A DNA stretch of 20,780 nucleotides from a virus, in IMG/VR virus record IMGVR_UViG_3300013772_000337, positions 1-20,780 of that record. One strand, given 5' to 3'. Under the pieces are notes generated by a model that saw only the letters and a list, made by a program, of their open reading frames with translations, ran no database searches and was not told where the DNA came from. This document shows, piece by piece, positions 6,959 to 12,354 of the stretch (its first letter is position 1; the number at the start of each line of letters is the position of its first letter). Position numbers and translations under genes: made by a program.

Positions 6959-7981
6959 TTATTTGTTTACTATTTGACTCAACTCATATTCTTGTTCCTG
7001 TATGGCTCTTCTTATATCCTCTGGTATCTGATCATTGTTTAAATTAATGCACTCCTGGTTTAATTCTTGCTCTTCATCTGTGAGTTCATATGTATCTTCA
7101 AAATGATTCTTATTATTCTGTAACCCTCTACCCTTAATTTCTGCAAAGGAACGAATATCAACTAAATTATCTTTATATTCCAGCTCCGCATACTCAACTT
7201 GTTTCTCCTCTAGCTCCTGGATATCAACAGTATTATTTATTTCTTGTTTCTTGCTACGCTTCTTATTAGAAGTAACTTTATTTGTAGGCATTAATTTTTG
7301 CTCTGCAACCTGTATCTGTAATTGATAATTGAAGTTTTTCTCATCATTATATTGTCCAATGAAAGTTGTGCAATAATGTTTATCCGGGGTCAAGAAGCTA
7401 TTATTGTATCTAATCAAATGTAGTTCATCCTGAAGAATAACATTATAATTACTAATGGTTTTAGAATCACTCAATAATTGCTTTAGCTTTGTTTGAGATA
7501 AGTAACCAAAATTACTTTCATTATGTGAAACCCTTCTACATGCAATAAAGTATCTGATCAGGCTGGACTTACTTAATTTTTTTGACTCTAGCTGATTAAA
7601 TATGTGATTTATTTCCACATCATAAATTACAAAGTACCTTTCTTCTGGTGGGGCAACTAGCTCAACATAAAATATAGAATCTTTACTAATATCGTCAACA
7701 GAAATATCTTGATAAGATAGATCATACAAACCAGTAATATATTCTTTTTTTATCAAACCAGATATGGCTTCTTTCAATGTAGGAATTATTTGTCTATTAT
7801 TAGAAACATTAACTCTCATTATCTTTGTAATCATATCAAGGGAACATACACCAACTGATTTATACAACTGGTAATTCCTATACAATAAAACTAAAACAGT
7901 TAACTCCTCATTACTAACGCTCAAATCATCATAGATATCATTAGGGAGTTTGACAAAGAAATTATCTAAATTATTATCCAT
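6959..7981 (-). CDS. Winged-helix replication initiator-like protein
   Basis: A 340-residue protein with two apparent winged-helix units. The first is at about 20-90 (ELTVLVLLYRNYQLYKS then IPTLKEAISGLIKKEYITGL). The second is at about 135-195 (SSLIRYFIACRRV, YLSQTKLKQLLS, VILQDELHLIRY). This layout fits plasmid/phage Rep initiators and phage replication-initiation proteins of Bacillota. The last 120 residues are acidic and low in structure (EELEEKQVEYAELEYKD...), often the helicase-loader contact in such proteins. ATG 7981 is chosen because AGAGGGTGAT precedes it; a GTG four codons upstream is inside that site. The upstream 8.08-8.26 kb iteron/inverted-repeat cluster is the natural target. 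The polymerase-like gene follows at once. Confidence 0.6.
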   Translation of the reverse strand: MDNNLDNFFVKLPNDIYDDLSVSNEELTVLVLLYRNYQLYKSVGVCSLDMITKIMRVNVSNNRQIIPTLKEAISGLIKKEYITGLYDLSYQDISVDDISKDSIFYVELVAPPEERYFVIYDVEINHIFNQLESKKLSKSSLIRYFIACRRVSHNESNFGYLSQTKLKQLLSDSKTISNYNVILQDELHLIRYNNSFLTPDKHYCTTFIGQYNDEKNFNYQLQIQVAEQKLMPTNKVTSNKKRSKKQEINNTVDIQELEEKQVEYAELEYKDNLVDIRSFAEIKGRGLQNNKNHFEDTYELTDEEQELNQECINLNNDQIPEDIRRAIQEQEYELSQIVNK

Positions 7982-8080
7982 TATTTTAATCACCCTCTCA
8001 AATTAGATTTTACAAACAGAAATTTAATTTTTGTTTTATGTGAAAAGGAAAATACAAGACAAAAACAAAACCCAAAAATT

Positions 8081-8097
8081 ATTTGCGATTCGCAAAT
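8081..8097. repeat. Palindrome ATTTGCGA-T-TCGCAAAT
   Basis: Perfect eight-base arms around one base, 100 bases upstream of the Rep-like start. It looks like a dimeric protein's binding site, for example an operator for the rep operon or a Rep site. Two copies of TAACTCTTTATA follow at 8103-8114 and 8139-8150, in direct orientation 36 bases apart. Confidence 0.55.
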
Positions 8098-8173
8098 TAA
8101 TATAACTCTTTATAGTTCTTTTACTTTTTATTATTATTTAACTCTTTATACACTAGGGATTACTACATAAAAA

Positions 8174-8258
8174 GCGTTAGAAATCCTGAACCTTATATAC
8201 GCTTTTGCGTTAGAAATCCTGAGATGCTAAGATTTCTAACGCTTTTACGTATATAAGG
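8174..8258. repeat. Iteron cluster and 28-bp inverted repeat (candidate origin)
   Basis: GCGTTAGAAATCCTGA occurs at 8174-8189 and 8207-8222, direct copies 33 bases apart (about three helical turns), with an inverted GATTTCTAACGC at 8231-8242. The second copy also lies in a longer inverted repeat: arms 8191-8218 and 8231-8258 pair over 28 positions except for a five-base block (CTTTT against TAAAA), with a 12-base spacer. The flanks are very AT-rich. Placed directly upstream of a Rep-like gene, this is a good origin or autoregulatory site candidate. Confidence 0.6.
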
Positions 8259-8739
8259 AATTTTATTGTGTTAAGTTTTCAAAGAACTTTTATTATTTAT
8301 ATTCCAAACCATGTATAATTTTTATATGTATTGTGGTATACTCACTGTAACAGAAAAAACATTATGTAACCCTCATACCTCCCTCCGCATAAAAATGTGA
8401 ATATGGACTAGGAAATTACACTACTTCTGCAAGGGACAGAAATAGTGCTATTCATAGTTTTCACGTAAATAGTATATCATGGATGTATATTGGATGTCAA
8501 GAAATTTTTTGTAATATCTTTTTGACCATTTTCCCAAGGTGGGATTATTTTTTTTGCTCAGGAAAATAGAGTTTTACCTCAGCAATTTATCACTTATACC
8601 TAAAAAGTACGACTCCCACCACAGGCCACTTTCAGAAAAAGCTAAATCCCATGAAATGATATATTCATCGGGTTTGGGATATAAGTTACATTGGAAAAAA
8701 GAGCCGTATTGACCCTTCTTTCCAAATTGCTATTATCAA
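8259..8739. other. Gene-poor region with hairpins
   Basis: No gene is supported on either strand. It holds an 11-bp hairpin (CACTACTTCTG at 8419-8429 with CAGAAATAGTG at 8437-8447, one G-U), a short TCCCA-AGG-TGGGA stem followed by TTATTTTTTTT at 8532-8555 that may be a weak rightward terminator, and an ATCCCA...TGGGAT pair at 8646-8680. Because it adjoins the iterons it may be part of an origin or a long leader of the rep operon. Confidence 0.4.
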
Positions 8740-8862
8740 TTACAGAAACTCGATTTCATTTTCTTCCTCTTCATAAAATAAGCGGTATTGTTCAATGATA
8801 TATGCTTCAGTATACATTCCATTGATCATGATTGGAAATTGATAAATCTTAGCTGTAGCCAT
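8740..8862 (-). CDS. Small hypothetical protein (40 aa)
   Basis: A 40-codon gene whose ATG overlaps the stop of the gene at 8862-9209 by one base (TAATG) and is preceded by AGAGGTGG within that gene. The product begins MATAKIYQFPIMINGMYTEAY and ends in an acidic tail, EEEENEIEFL. Coupled translation and the strong ribosome binding site make it credible despite its length. Function unknown. Confidence 0.65.
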   Translation of the reverse strand: MATAKIYQFPIMINGMYTEAYIIEQYRLFYEEEENEIEFL

Positions 8863-9209
8863 TATGCCACCTCTATTTCATGAAAGAAGGTGTTTTCCCC
8901 TTTAAACAATGACCGCTCTTGGACTAGTTGGTTAAGGTCGGAATATTCCAATCTAAAAGTTTCTTCCAGCCCCATACTTTTACTTTTTAATCTCAATTTT
9001 TCAATGACAATTCCTGCCCGCTCTTCAGTTGCATATGCTCTGCATTCCTCTGTAAATGCTTTATGAGAAATATAAAACCAAGTTTTGCTATCCCACATTC
9101 CAATGCTATTTACATGAACAAAATTGTTATTAGAATCTTTAATAACCCATACAGGACGAACCTCAGTTTTAATAGTGGTAGCAGTTAATTTTTCATTAGT
9201 AATAATCAT
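8862..9209 (-). CDS. Hypothetical early protein (115 aa)
   Basis: Unrecognised 115-residue protein. AAAGAGG lies eight bases before the ATG. Sequence alternates strands and helices (VRPVWVIKDSNNNFVHVNSIGMW, KTWFYISHKAFTEECRAYATEERAGIVIEKLRLKSK), suggesting a compact alpha/beta fold; no catalytic motif is visible. It is the first full-length gene leftward of the promoter at 9497-9525, so it is probably among the earliest products after induction, and it is translationally coupled to the 40-codon gene that follows. Confidence 0.7.
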   Translation of the reverse strand: MIITNEKLTATTIKTEVRPVWVIKDSNNNFVHVNSIGMWDSKTWFYISHKAFTEECRAYATEERAGIVIEKLRLKSKSMGLEETFRLEYSDLNQLVQERSLFKGENTFFHEIEVA

Positions 9210-9276
9210 GTCAAAAACCTCTTTCTTTCGCTTTAAAATTTTATTAGTTTTTTTTTGCGAATTAGGCGATTTTAAG

Positions 9277-9305
9277 TTGACATGGTGTATACGCTATGTT
9301 AAAAT
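9277..9305 (+). promoter_or_regulatory. Rightward promoter for a predicted antisense RNA
   Basis: TTGACA at 9277-9282 and TAAAAT at 9300-9305 with the ideal 17-base spacer. The spacer contains an imperfect 18-base palindrome, CATGGTGTATACGCTATG centred on GTATAC, positioned where a repressor would block the polymerase. No rightward gene follows; the transcript would run to the hairpin at 9410-9443. Confidence 0.65.
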
Positions 9306-9311
9306 CTACTT

Positions 9312-9443
9312 GTAGAGAGATTTTAAGCGAATCCCATATCTTCTAGCTCGCCTGAATCGCCAAATTCAGTTGGGCCGAACAAATTAAATTGAATAATCAT
9401 ACATCACATGAGACGGTTCGCTAAAACTGTCTCTATTTGTTTT
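9312..9443 (+). ncRNA. Predicted antisense/small RNA, about 130 nt
   Basis: Delimited by the 9277-9305 promoter and a terminator-like hairpin (GAGACGGTT at 9410-9418 with AACTGTCTC at 9425-9433, one G-U) followed by TATTTGTTTT. It contains another clean hairpin, CTGAAT-CGCCAA-ATTCAG at 9352-9369. It has no open reading frame of note. It lies opposite the leader of the leftward early operon and fully covers the micro-ORF at 9323-9400, so control by base pairing is the obvious possibility. Prediction from sequence only. Confidence 0.5.
9323..9400 (-). CDS. Candidate 25-aa micro-protein with QxxLF motif
   Basis: A 25-codon ORF, MIIQFNLFGPTEFGD followed by SGELEDMGFA. Its composition is protein-like rather than random. 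QFNLF matches the QxxLF form of the bacterial sliding-clamp binding motif (consensus QLxLF), so a clamp-binding peptide is conceivable. The ribosome binding site is weak (GTGATG directly upstream), which lowers confidence. It is the first ORF of any length in the leader from the promoter at 9497-9525 and is completely overlapped by the predicted antisense RNA. Alternatively it is a relic of a longer gene's end. Confidence 0.35.
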   Translation of the reverse strand: MIIQFNLFGPTEFGDSGELEDMGFA

Positions 9444-9466
9444 GCATGGATAAAGTAACACCTCCT
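9433..9466 (-). promoter_or_regulatory. Strong ribosome binding site before a four-residue ORF
   Basis: AGGAGGTG (minus strand, 9466-9459) is the best ribosome binding site in the neighbourhood, yet only ATG CAA AAC AAA TAG (9447-9433) follows, after 11 bases. The stop codon runs into the GAGACAGTT...AACCGTCTC hairpin. This looks like a leader-peptide or ribosome-landing arrangement at the start of the early transcript. Confidence 0.4.
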
Positions 9467-9496
9467 GTCTCAAATTTGTTTTCACAACTATCTATT

Positions 9497-9525
9497 AGTA
9501 TAATTCCGTTCAACGTAATTGTCAA
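9497..9525 (-). promoter_or_regulatory. Leftward early promoter
   Basis: On the minus strand TTGACA (9525-9520) and TATACT (9502-9497) with exactly 17 bases between. It faces away from the XRE repressor promoter at 9568-9596, making a divergent pair typical of phage switch regions, and drives the leftward early block beginning with the micro-ORF and the 115-residue gene. Confidence 0.75.
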
Positions 9526-9557
9526 GGTAAACGTAATATTTTTTCGTTCGTAATATT
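9512..9557. promoter_or_regulatory. CGTAAT repeats, candidate repressor operators
   Basis: CGTAAT occurs at 9514, 9532 and 9549, 17-18 bases apart. Two copies are extended as AACGTAAT (9512, 9530) and two as CGTAATATT (9532, 9549), followed by ATTATTGCGTT. They lie between the two divergent promoters and overlap the leftward -35, so they could let the adjacent XRE protein repress the early promoter and regulate itself. Confidence 0.5.
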
Positions 9558-9567
9558 ATTGCGTTTA

Positions 9568-9596
9568 TTGACAATTAAATTGTTTTGTATTATATT
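9568..9596 (+). promoter_or_regulatory. Promoter of the XRE regulator
   Basis: TTGACA at 9568-9573 and TATATT at 9591-9596 with a 17-base spacer; the gene's AAGAGGTG follows within ten bases, so the leader is very short. Confidence 0.8.
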
Positions 9597-9618
9597 TATC
9601 ACATAAGAGGTGTTAAAC

Positions 9619-9858
9619 ATGTTACTTGCCAAAGGCAAAATAAAAATTAATCTTCCTGTGTTACTAGCTGAAAAAAGAATGTCACAAAAAGACTTAGCTG
9701 AAAAAACTGATATTCGTGCTGCATCTATTAGTGCCTTATTTAATGAGACAGCAAAAGAAATTAGTTTTAATAATTTAGCTTTAATTTGTGAAGCCCTAGA
9801 ATGTGATCTATCTGATCTGTTGCAATATAATCCTGTAAATGAGAAGCACCTGAAATAA
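9619..9858 (+). CDS. XRE-family transcriptional regulator
   Basis: A 79-residue Cro/C1-type helix-turn-helix protein. The HTH spans about residues 15-70: LPVLLAEKRMSQKDLAEKTD, then IRAASISALFNETAKEISFN, then NLALICEALECDLSDLL. This is the canonical five-helix XRE layout in which the ASISALFNE helix reads DNA. It consists of the DNA-binding domain only, so it cannot be a cleavable CI-type repressor. The ATG at 9619 follows AAGAGGTG with six-base spacing; the apparent GTG start three codons earlier is part of that site. It faces away from the early promoter across CGTAAT repeats, which suggests an autoregulated repressor of the early block. Confidence 0.9.
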   Translation: MLLAKGKIKINLPVLLAEKRMSQKDLAEKTDIRAASISALFNETAKEISFNNLALICEALECDLSDLLQYNPVNEKHLK

Positions 9859-9871
9859 GGGTGCTTTTTTA
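9844..9871 (+). terminator. Rho-independent terminator of the XRE gene
   Basis: AAGCACC and GGTGCTT pair around a nine-base loop and run into TTTT. The stem begins inside the last codons of the regulator gene, a compact arrangement. Confidence 0.85.
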
Positions 9872-9878
9872 ATTAGAC

Positions 9879-9902
9879 AGGATTATACCCTTAGATAATC
9901 CT
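9879..9902. repeat. Inverted repeat AGGATTAT / ATAATCCT
   Basis: Perfect eight-base arms with an eight-base spacer, first of the series of palindromes after the XRE gene. Confidence 0.6.
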
Positions 9903-9973
9903 AAAGCCTTAGAGGTGCCTTTCTGTGGCTATGGTTTTAATCCAGAGGATTCTGCTAGGGGACCGCAATATAA

Positions 9974-10006
9974 AAAGCAAAGGGGAGGAAACTTCCACTT
10001 TGCTTT
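9974..10006. repeat. Hairpin AAAGCAAAG / CTTTGCTTT
   Basis: Perfect nine-base arms around 15 bases that themselves contain GGAA/TTCC. No T-run follows, so it is not an obvious terminator. Confidence 0.6.
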
Positions 10007-10009
10007 AAT

Positions 10010-10141
10010 GTGGTAACTCTTACCACCAATTAGAGAATACTATAATTCTAGCAGTGGTAGTTTCTTCCGTTGCTAGAATTATAGAATCAAACGGTAAGAG
10101 TTACCGTTTGAAATGAGGTGGTGGTAACTTCTACCGCCACC
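10010..10141. repeat. Nested palindrome cluster with GGTAA cores
   Basis: Four elements in 130 bases: GTGGTAA-CTC-TTACCAC (10010-10026); CTATAATTCTAGCA with TGCTAGAATTATAG (10040-10053 and 10071-10084, perfect 14-base arms); CAAACGGTAA-GAG-TTACCGTTTG (10088-10110, perfect ten-base arms); GGTGGTGGTA-ACTTC-TACCGCCACC (10117-10141, one mismatch). The first and third are also inverted copies of each other (GGTAACTCTTACC against GGTAAGAGTTACC), so the whole block can fold as one nested cruciform or as separate hairpins. Confidence 0.75.
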
Positions 10142-10218
10142 AAAAAGACACTTAAAAATAAGTGCTTATTTTACCTGTTTTGTCTTTGCTTACCCCCTTC
10201 AGATTGACATTTTTGACC

Positions 10219-10260
10219 AAAACCCTGTAAGCCTTGCTACGTAAAGGATACAGGGTTTTT
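10219..10260 (+). terminator. Hairpin terminator AAAACCCTGTA / TACAGGGTTTT
   Basis: Eleven-base perfect arms with a 19-base loop, ending in TTTTT; the left arm's A-run makes it potentially active in both directions. No gene immediately precedes it, so an unannotated transcript from the palindrome region may end here. Confidence 0.6.
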
Positions 10261-10401
10261 GCTATGTGTAAAACTCATCAAAAACAGGGGTAAGGTTCAA
10301 CCAGAATAAAGAAGTGGTAAACTTATGTGCTAAGAAATTCTGCGTTGATTCTAGAGGTTAATATTGATGATTTAACTTCTGACAAAATATTGTCAAATTT
10401 A

Positions 10402-10439
10402 TTCAATAGGGTTCGCCAAATCTGACGAACCCTATTGAA
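10402..10439. repeat. Inverted repeat TTCAATAGGGTTCG / CGAACCCTATTGAA
   Basis: Perfect 14-base arms and a ten-base loop. A small palindrome, GACAA-AATA-TTGTC, lies just upstream at 10381-10394. No T-run follows either. Confidence 0.75.
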
Positions 10440-10451
10440 CAGTCCTACCCT

Positions 10452-10533
10452 GTCAAGAATTTTGACTGGTCTATAATCTAAAATAGGCTTAATCTGTGGA
10501 TAATTAACCGTTACCTAGTCAAGAATTTTGACT
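10452..10533. repeat. Duplicated palindrome GTCAAGAATTTTGACT
   Basis: Identical 16-base copies at 10452-10467 and 10518-10533, each itself a GTCAA-N5-TTGAC palindrome, 66 bases apart (about six helical turns). They flank the DnaA box. This looks like a pair of sites for one dimeric protein. Confidence 0.7.
10495..10503 (-). promoter_or_regulatory. Perfect DnaA box TTATCCACA
   Basis: TGTGGATAA on the plus strand is the exact complement of the DnaA-box consensus TTATCCACA. A nine-base match alone can occur by chance, but it lies between the two GTCAAGAATTTTGACT palindromes in an AT-rich gene-free region, which supports an origin role. Confidence 0.55.
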
Positions 10534-10633
10534 ACTTGACAATTCCATACCTACTATCTATCAAACTCATTAGATGGCCTTGTGTGACTTCTAGTAAATT
10601 AATGCCACACATATGTTCGTAGGTGTTTATATT

Positions 10634-10797
10634 TTTATGTGTTTATACCCATATGTGTATAAGGGTTTATGAGTGTAGATATATAGGTAGATATTCAGAT
10701 AGATATCTACACTCATAATCGTTTATGTGTCTAGATGTTTAAGTGTCTAGTTACATGTGTATATATAAATCTAAACCAATAAGCATTTATGTGTTTA
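10634..10797. repeat. TTTATGTGT(T/C)TA motifs and a 16-bp inverted repeat
   Basis: TTTATGTGTTTA or TTTATGTGTCTA occurs at 10634, 10722 and 10786. Between the first two, TTATGAGTGTAGATAT (10667-10682) pairs perfectly with ATATCTACACTCATAA (10703-10718) around 20 bases. GTGTCTAG recurs at 10727 and 10743. The stretch is very AT-rich and could serve as iterons plus a duplex-unwinding element. Confidence 0.6.
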
Positions 10798-10798
10798 T

Positions 10799-10940
10799 TG
10801 CATCTCCGTTTTCCGAGAATGCAATTATACACACAGTGCCTTTTCTTTTAATACTATATCTTTCTCTGTGGTCACAGCCCCCACTAATTGCAAATGCATT
10901 CCGGCTGACGATGTTTGCATCTCCGAAATACGGAAATGCT
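10799..10940. repeat. Two hairpins beginning TGCATCTCCG
   Basis: TGCATCTCCG at 10799-10808 is followed by TTTTCCGAGAATGCA; the second copy at 10916-10925 is followed by AAATACGGAAATGC. Both form imperfect GCAT...ATGC hairpins. A palindrome CTGTG-GT-CACAG (10866-10877) lies between them. Purpose unknown. Confidence 0.5.
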
Positions 10941-11010
10941 CTGTAATGCTTTCACTATTTAATAAGTTTTAGAACTGTGATATATTCATAGTAAAGGAGA
11001 TTGATTATTT

Positions 11011-11331
11011 ATGTCGTCTGACAAATTGTTTGAACCTTCTTTGGTACCTGGAATTCCTAGTTTGAAAAAGTCAAAAGAAACCAATAATTTTCATGAGGCC
11101 GTAATGACTGAAACTTCTGAAATTCTAAAGGAAATTCTAGCAGAGTTAAAAGAGCATTCAACTATTTTAAGTGGTCACTCAACTATTTTAAAAGGCAATT
11201 CAACTGAACTACAGAGCATTAGCCACTCAGTTAAGAAAATAAAAGAGGATATATCAGAAATCAAGACAACAATTGACAGGTATTCAAGACTAGAAAAGCG
11301 AATCGAAGTGCTTGAGAAGAAAGCTGGTTAG
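11011..11331 (+). CDS. Small coiled-coil protein (106 aa)
   Basis: Unrecognised 106-residue protein; AAAGGAG precedes the ATG. Residues 1-30 are polar and probably unstructured. From about 35 to the end it is a continuous coiled coil with repeated heptads: HSTILSG, HSTILKG, NSTELQS, then SVKKIKEDISEIKTTIDRYSRLEKRIEVLEKK. There is no signal peptide or membrane segment. It heads a four-gene rightward operon with two more tiny coiled-coil proteins and a lipoprotein. Such proteins may be oligomeric adaptors, but nothing shows the role. Confidence 0.75.
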   Translation: MSSDKLFEPSLVPGIPSLKKSKETNNFHEAVMTETSEILKEILAELKEHSTILSGHSTILKGNSTELQSISHSVKKIKEDISEIKTTIDRYSRLEKRIEVLEKKAG

Positions 11332-11361
11332 TGTGCTGGGCGAAAAGGGAGGGGTAAATTG

Positions 11362-11550
11362 ATGGAGAATGAGAAGTTTCAAGAGTTTATGAGGGATCAA
11401 TTTGCCAAGATGTTCACAGAGATGCAGAAGTTAAGTGGGAAAGTGGATGGACTAAGTACAAAAGTAGATAGGCTAAGTGATCGTATGAATAAATTTGGTG
11501 AACAAATAACCGTGCTACATGATTTCAGAACTACCAAAGAGGTCAAGTGA
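11362..11550 (+). CDS. Small coiled-coil protein (62 aa), paralogue A
   Basis: A 62-residue coiled-coil protein starting MENEKFQEFMRDQFAKMFTE, with heptads LSGKVDGLSTKVDRLSDRMNK. The ATG at 11362 has GGGAGGGG upstream. Its start resembles that of the next protein (MENEKFQEFMRDQF against MENNEFQKLVLENF), so the two may be tandem paralogues. Its TGA stop overlaps the next ATG by one base, indicating coupling. Confidence 0.75.
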   Translation: MENEKFQEFMRDQFAKMFTEMQKLSGKVDGLSTKVDRLSDRMNKFGEQITVLHDFRTTKEVK

Positions 11551-11753
11551 TGGAGAATAATGAATTTCAGAAATTAGTATTGGAAAACTTTGAGGATATA
11601 AAAGAAAAATTAACACAACACGATCTGAGATTTGTAGACATAAAAACTCTTTCCGATCAACATCATCAACAAATTGAAGAGTTGATTCTTGGACAGAAAA
11701 ACTTACAGGAGGATATAGATTATTTTTTATTGCGTGCATTGAGGAGTGTTTAG
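11550..11753 (+). CDS. Small coiled-coil protein (67 aa), paralogue B
   Basis: A 67-residue helical protein, MENNEFQKLVLENFEDIKEK..., with hydrophobic heptad spacing through IEELILGQKNLQEDIDYFLL. AGAGG lies seven bases before the ATG, which overlaps the previous stop. Similar N-terminus to the preceding protein. Unknown function; probably associates with one or both of its neighbours. Confidence 0.75.
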   Translation: MENNEFQKLVLENFEDIKEKLTQHDLRFVDIKTLSDQHHQQIEELILGQKNLQEDIDYFLLRALRSV

Positions 11754-11755
11754 AA

Positions 11756-12205
11756 ATGAAAAAAAATATGTATTTATTATCTGTTGGAGTTATAGTTTCA
11801 TTAATTGGTTGTGGTACTGCGCCAGTCGTCAATACTCCAGCACCAACTGTTTCTGTGGCAGATCAAGCGAAAGCTAAACAGGTAGAAGATGGACAAAAAG
11901 CAATCATCGACCTAAAAGCAAAAGCAACTAAGGCAGACTTCATCGAAATTAATGGTCACTATGACCAGGTTAAAGCAAAACCAGTCTTTTTTGAAGGCAA
12001 AGTTTCAACTGTTGTCAATACTTATGATGCTGGAATACCAAACTTTTTAATAACCCAAGGCGGAGAAATGTTTTATATAATTAATGGAACACAAACGCTT
12101 GATTTGAAGAATGGAGACACAGTCAAAATATATGGCAACGTGAGCAATCCCAAAGAAGGTCTTGGGATGCCAACAATAATGTGTTCTGTCATTGAAAAAA
12201 AGTGA
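11756..12205 (+). CDS. Small lipoprotein with C-terminal beta domain
   Basis: A 149-residue protein with a textbook lipoprotein signal: KKNMYLLSVGVIVSLIGC, lipobox L-I-G-C with Cys19, then a G and a P/T/V-rich linker. The mature protein should be diacylglyceryl-anchored on the outer face of the membrane. A charged helix (about 35-60, ADQAKAKQVEDGQKAIIDLK) is followed by a beta-rich domain (PVFFEGKVSTVVNTYD, FLITQGG, DTVKIYGNVSN) with an OB-like look. GAGGAGTG precedes the ATG two bases after the previous stop. In a prophage such lipoproteins often act in lysogenic conversion or superinfection exclusion; that is inference. Confidence 0.85.
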   Translation: MKKNMYLLSVGVIVSLIGCGTAPVVNTPAPTVSVADQAKAKQVEDGQKAIIDLKAKATKADFIEINGHYDQVKAKPVFFEGKVSTVVNTYDAGIPNFLITQGGEMFYIINGTQTLDLKNGDTVKIYGNVSNPKEGLGMPTIMCSVIEKK

Positions 12206-12212
12206 ATATACT

Positions 12213-12279
12213 AGAATTTAGACATTAAAAAATCACACTATATGTTTTAGCTAGTGTGATTTTTTAATGTCTAAATTCT
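12213..12279. terminator. Very long hairpin terminator (28-bp perfect arms)
   Basis: Arms 12213-12240 and 12252-12279 are perfectly complementary over 28 bases, with an 11-base loop. The inner part has ATCACACTA and TAGTGTGATTTTTT, so a normal terminator with T-run lies inside a longer palindrome. It ends the coiled-coil/lipoprotein operon and can act in both directions. Confidence 0.85.
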
Positions 12280-12354
12280 TTTCATGTATTTTTTATATAT
12301 TTACAAGCCAAACTATATTAAAATCTAATTATATTGGAAAGGTGGTGATTGCCC

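Larger units (their letters stand above)
9871..10980. other. 1.1-kb gene-free region rich in palindromes (candidate origin/control region)
   Basis: No gene is supported on either strand. At least eight inverted repeats with 8-16 base arms lie here, as well as a perfect DnaA box, three TTTATGTGT(T/C)TA motifs, a duplicated GTCAAGAATTTTGACT palindrome and two TGCATCTCCG hairpins. The main elements are listed separately. The density of symmetric elements, AT-rich stretches and the DnaA box suggest a replication origin or a structured transcription/packaging region rather than decayed genes. Confidence 0.55.

Noticed and set aside
10634-10797. CRISPR array suggested by recurring TTTATGTGT motifs
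   Set aside because: Repeats are only about 12 bases, spacing is irregular (88 and 64 bases) and no cas gene is near.
10743-10946. Rightward 67-codon frame in the palindrome region
   Set aside because: No ribosome binding site; it runs through repeats and hairpins, and its composition follows the repeats.
11515-11832. Leftward 105-codon frame across the coiled-coil genes
   Set aside because: It runs antisense through three genes with good starts and one-base overlaps, and has no supporting ribosome binding site.
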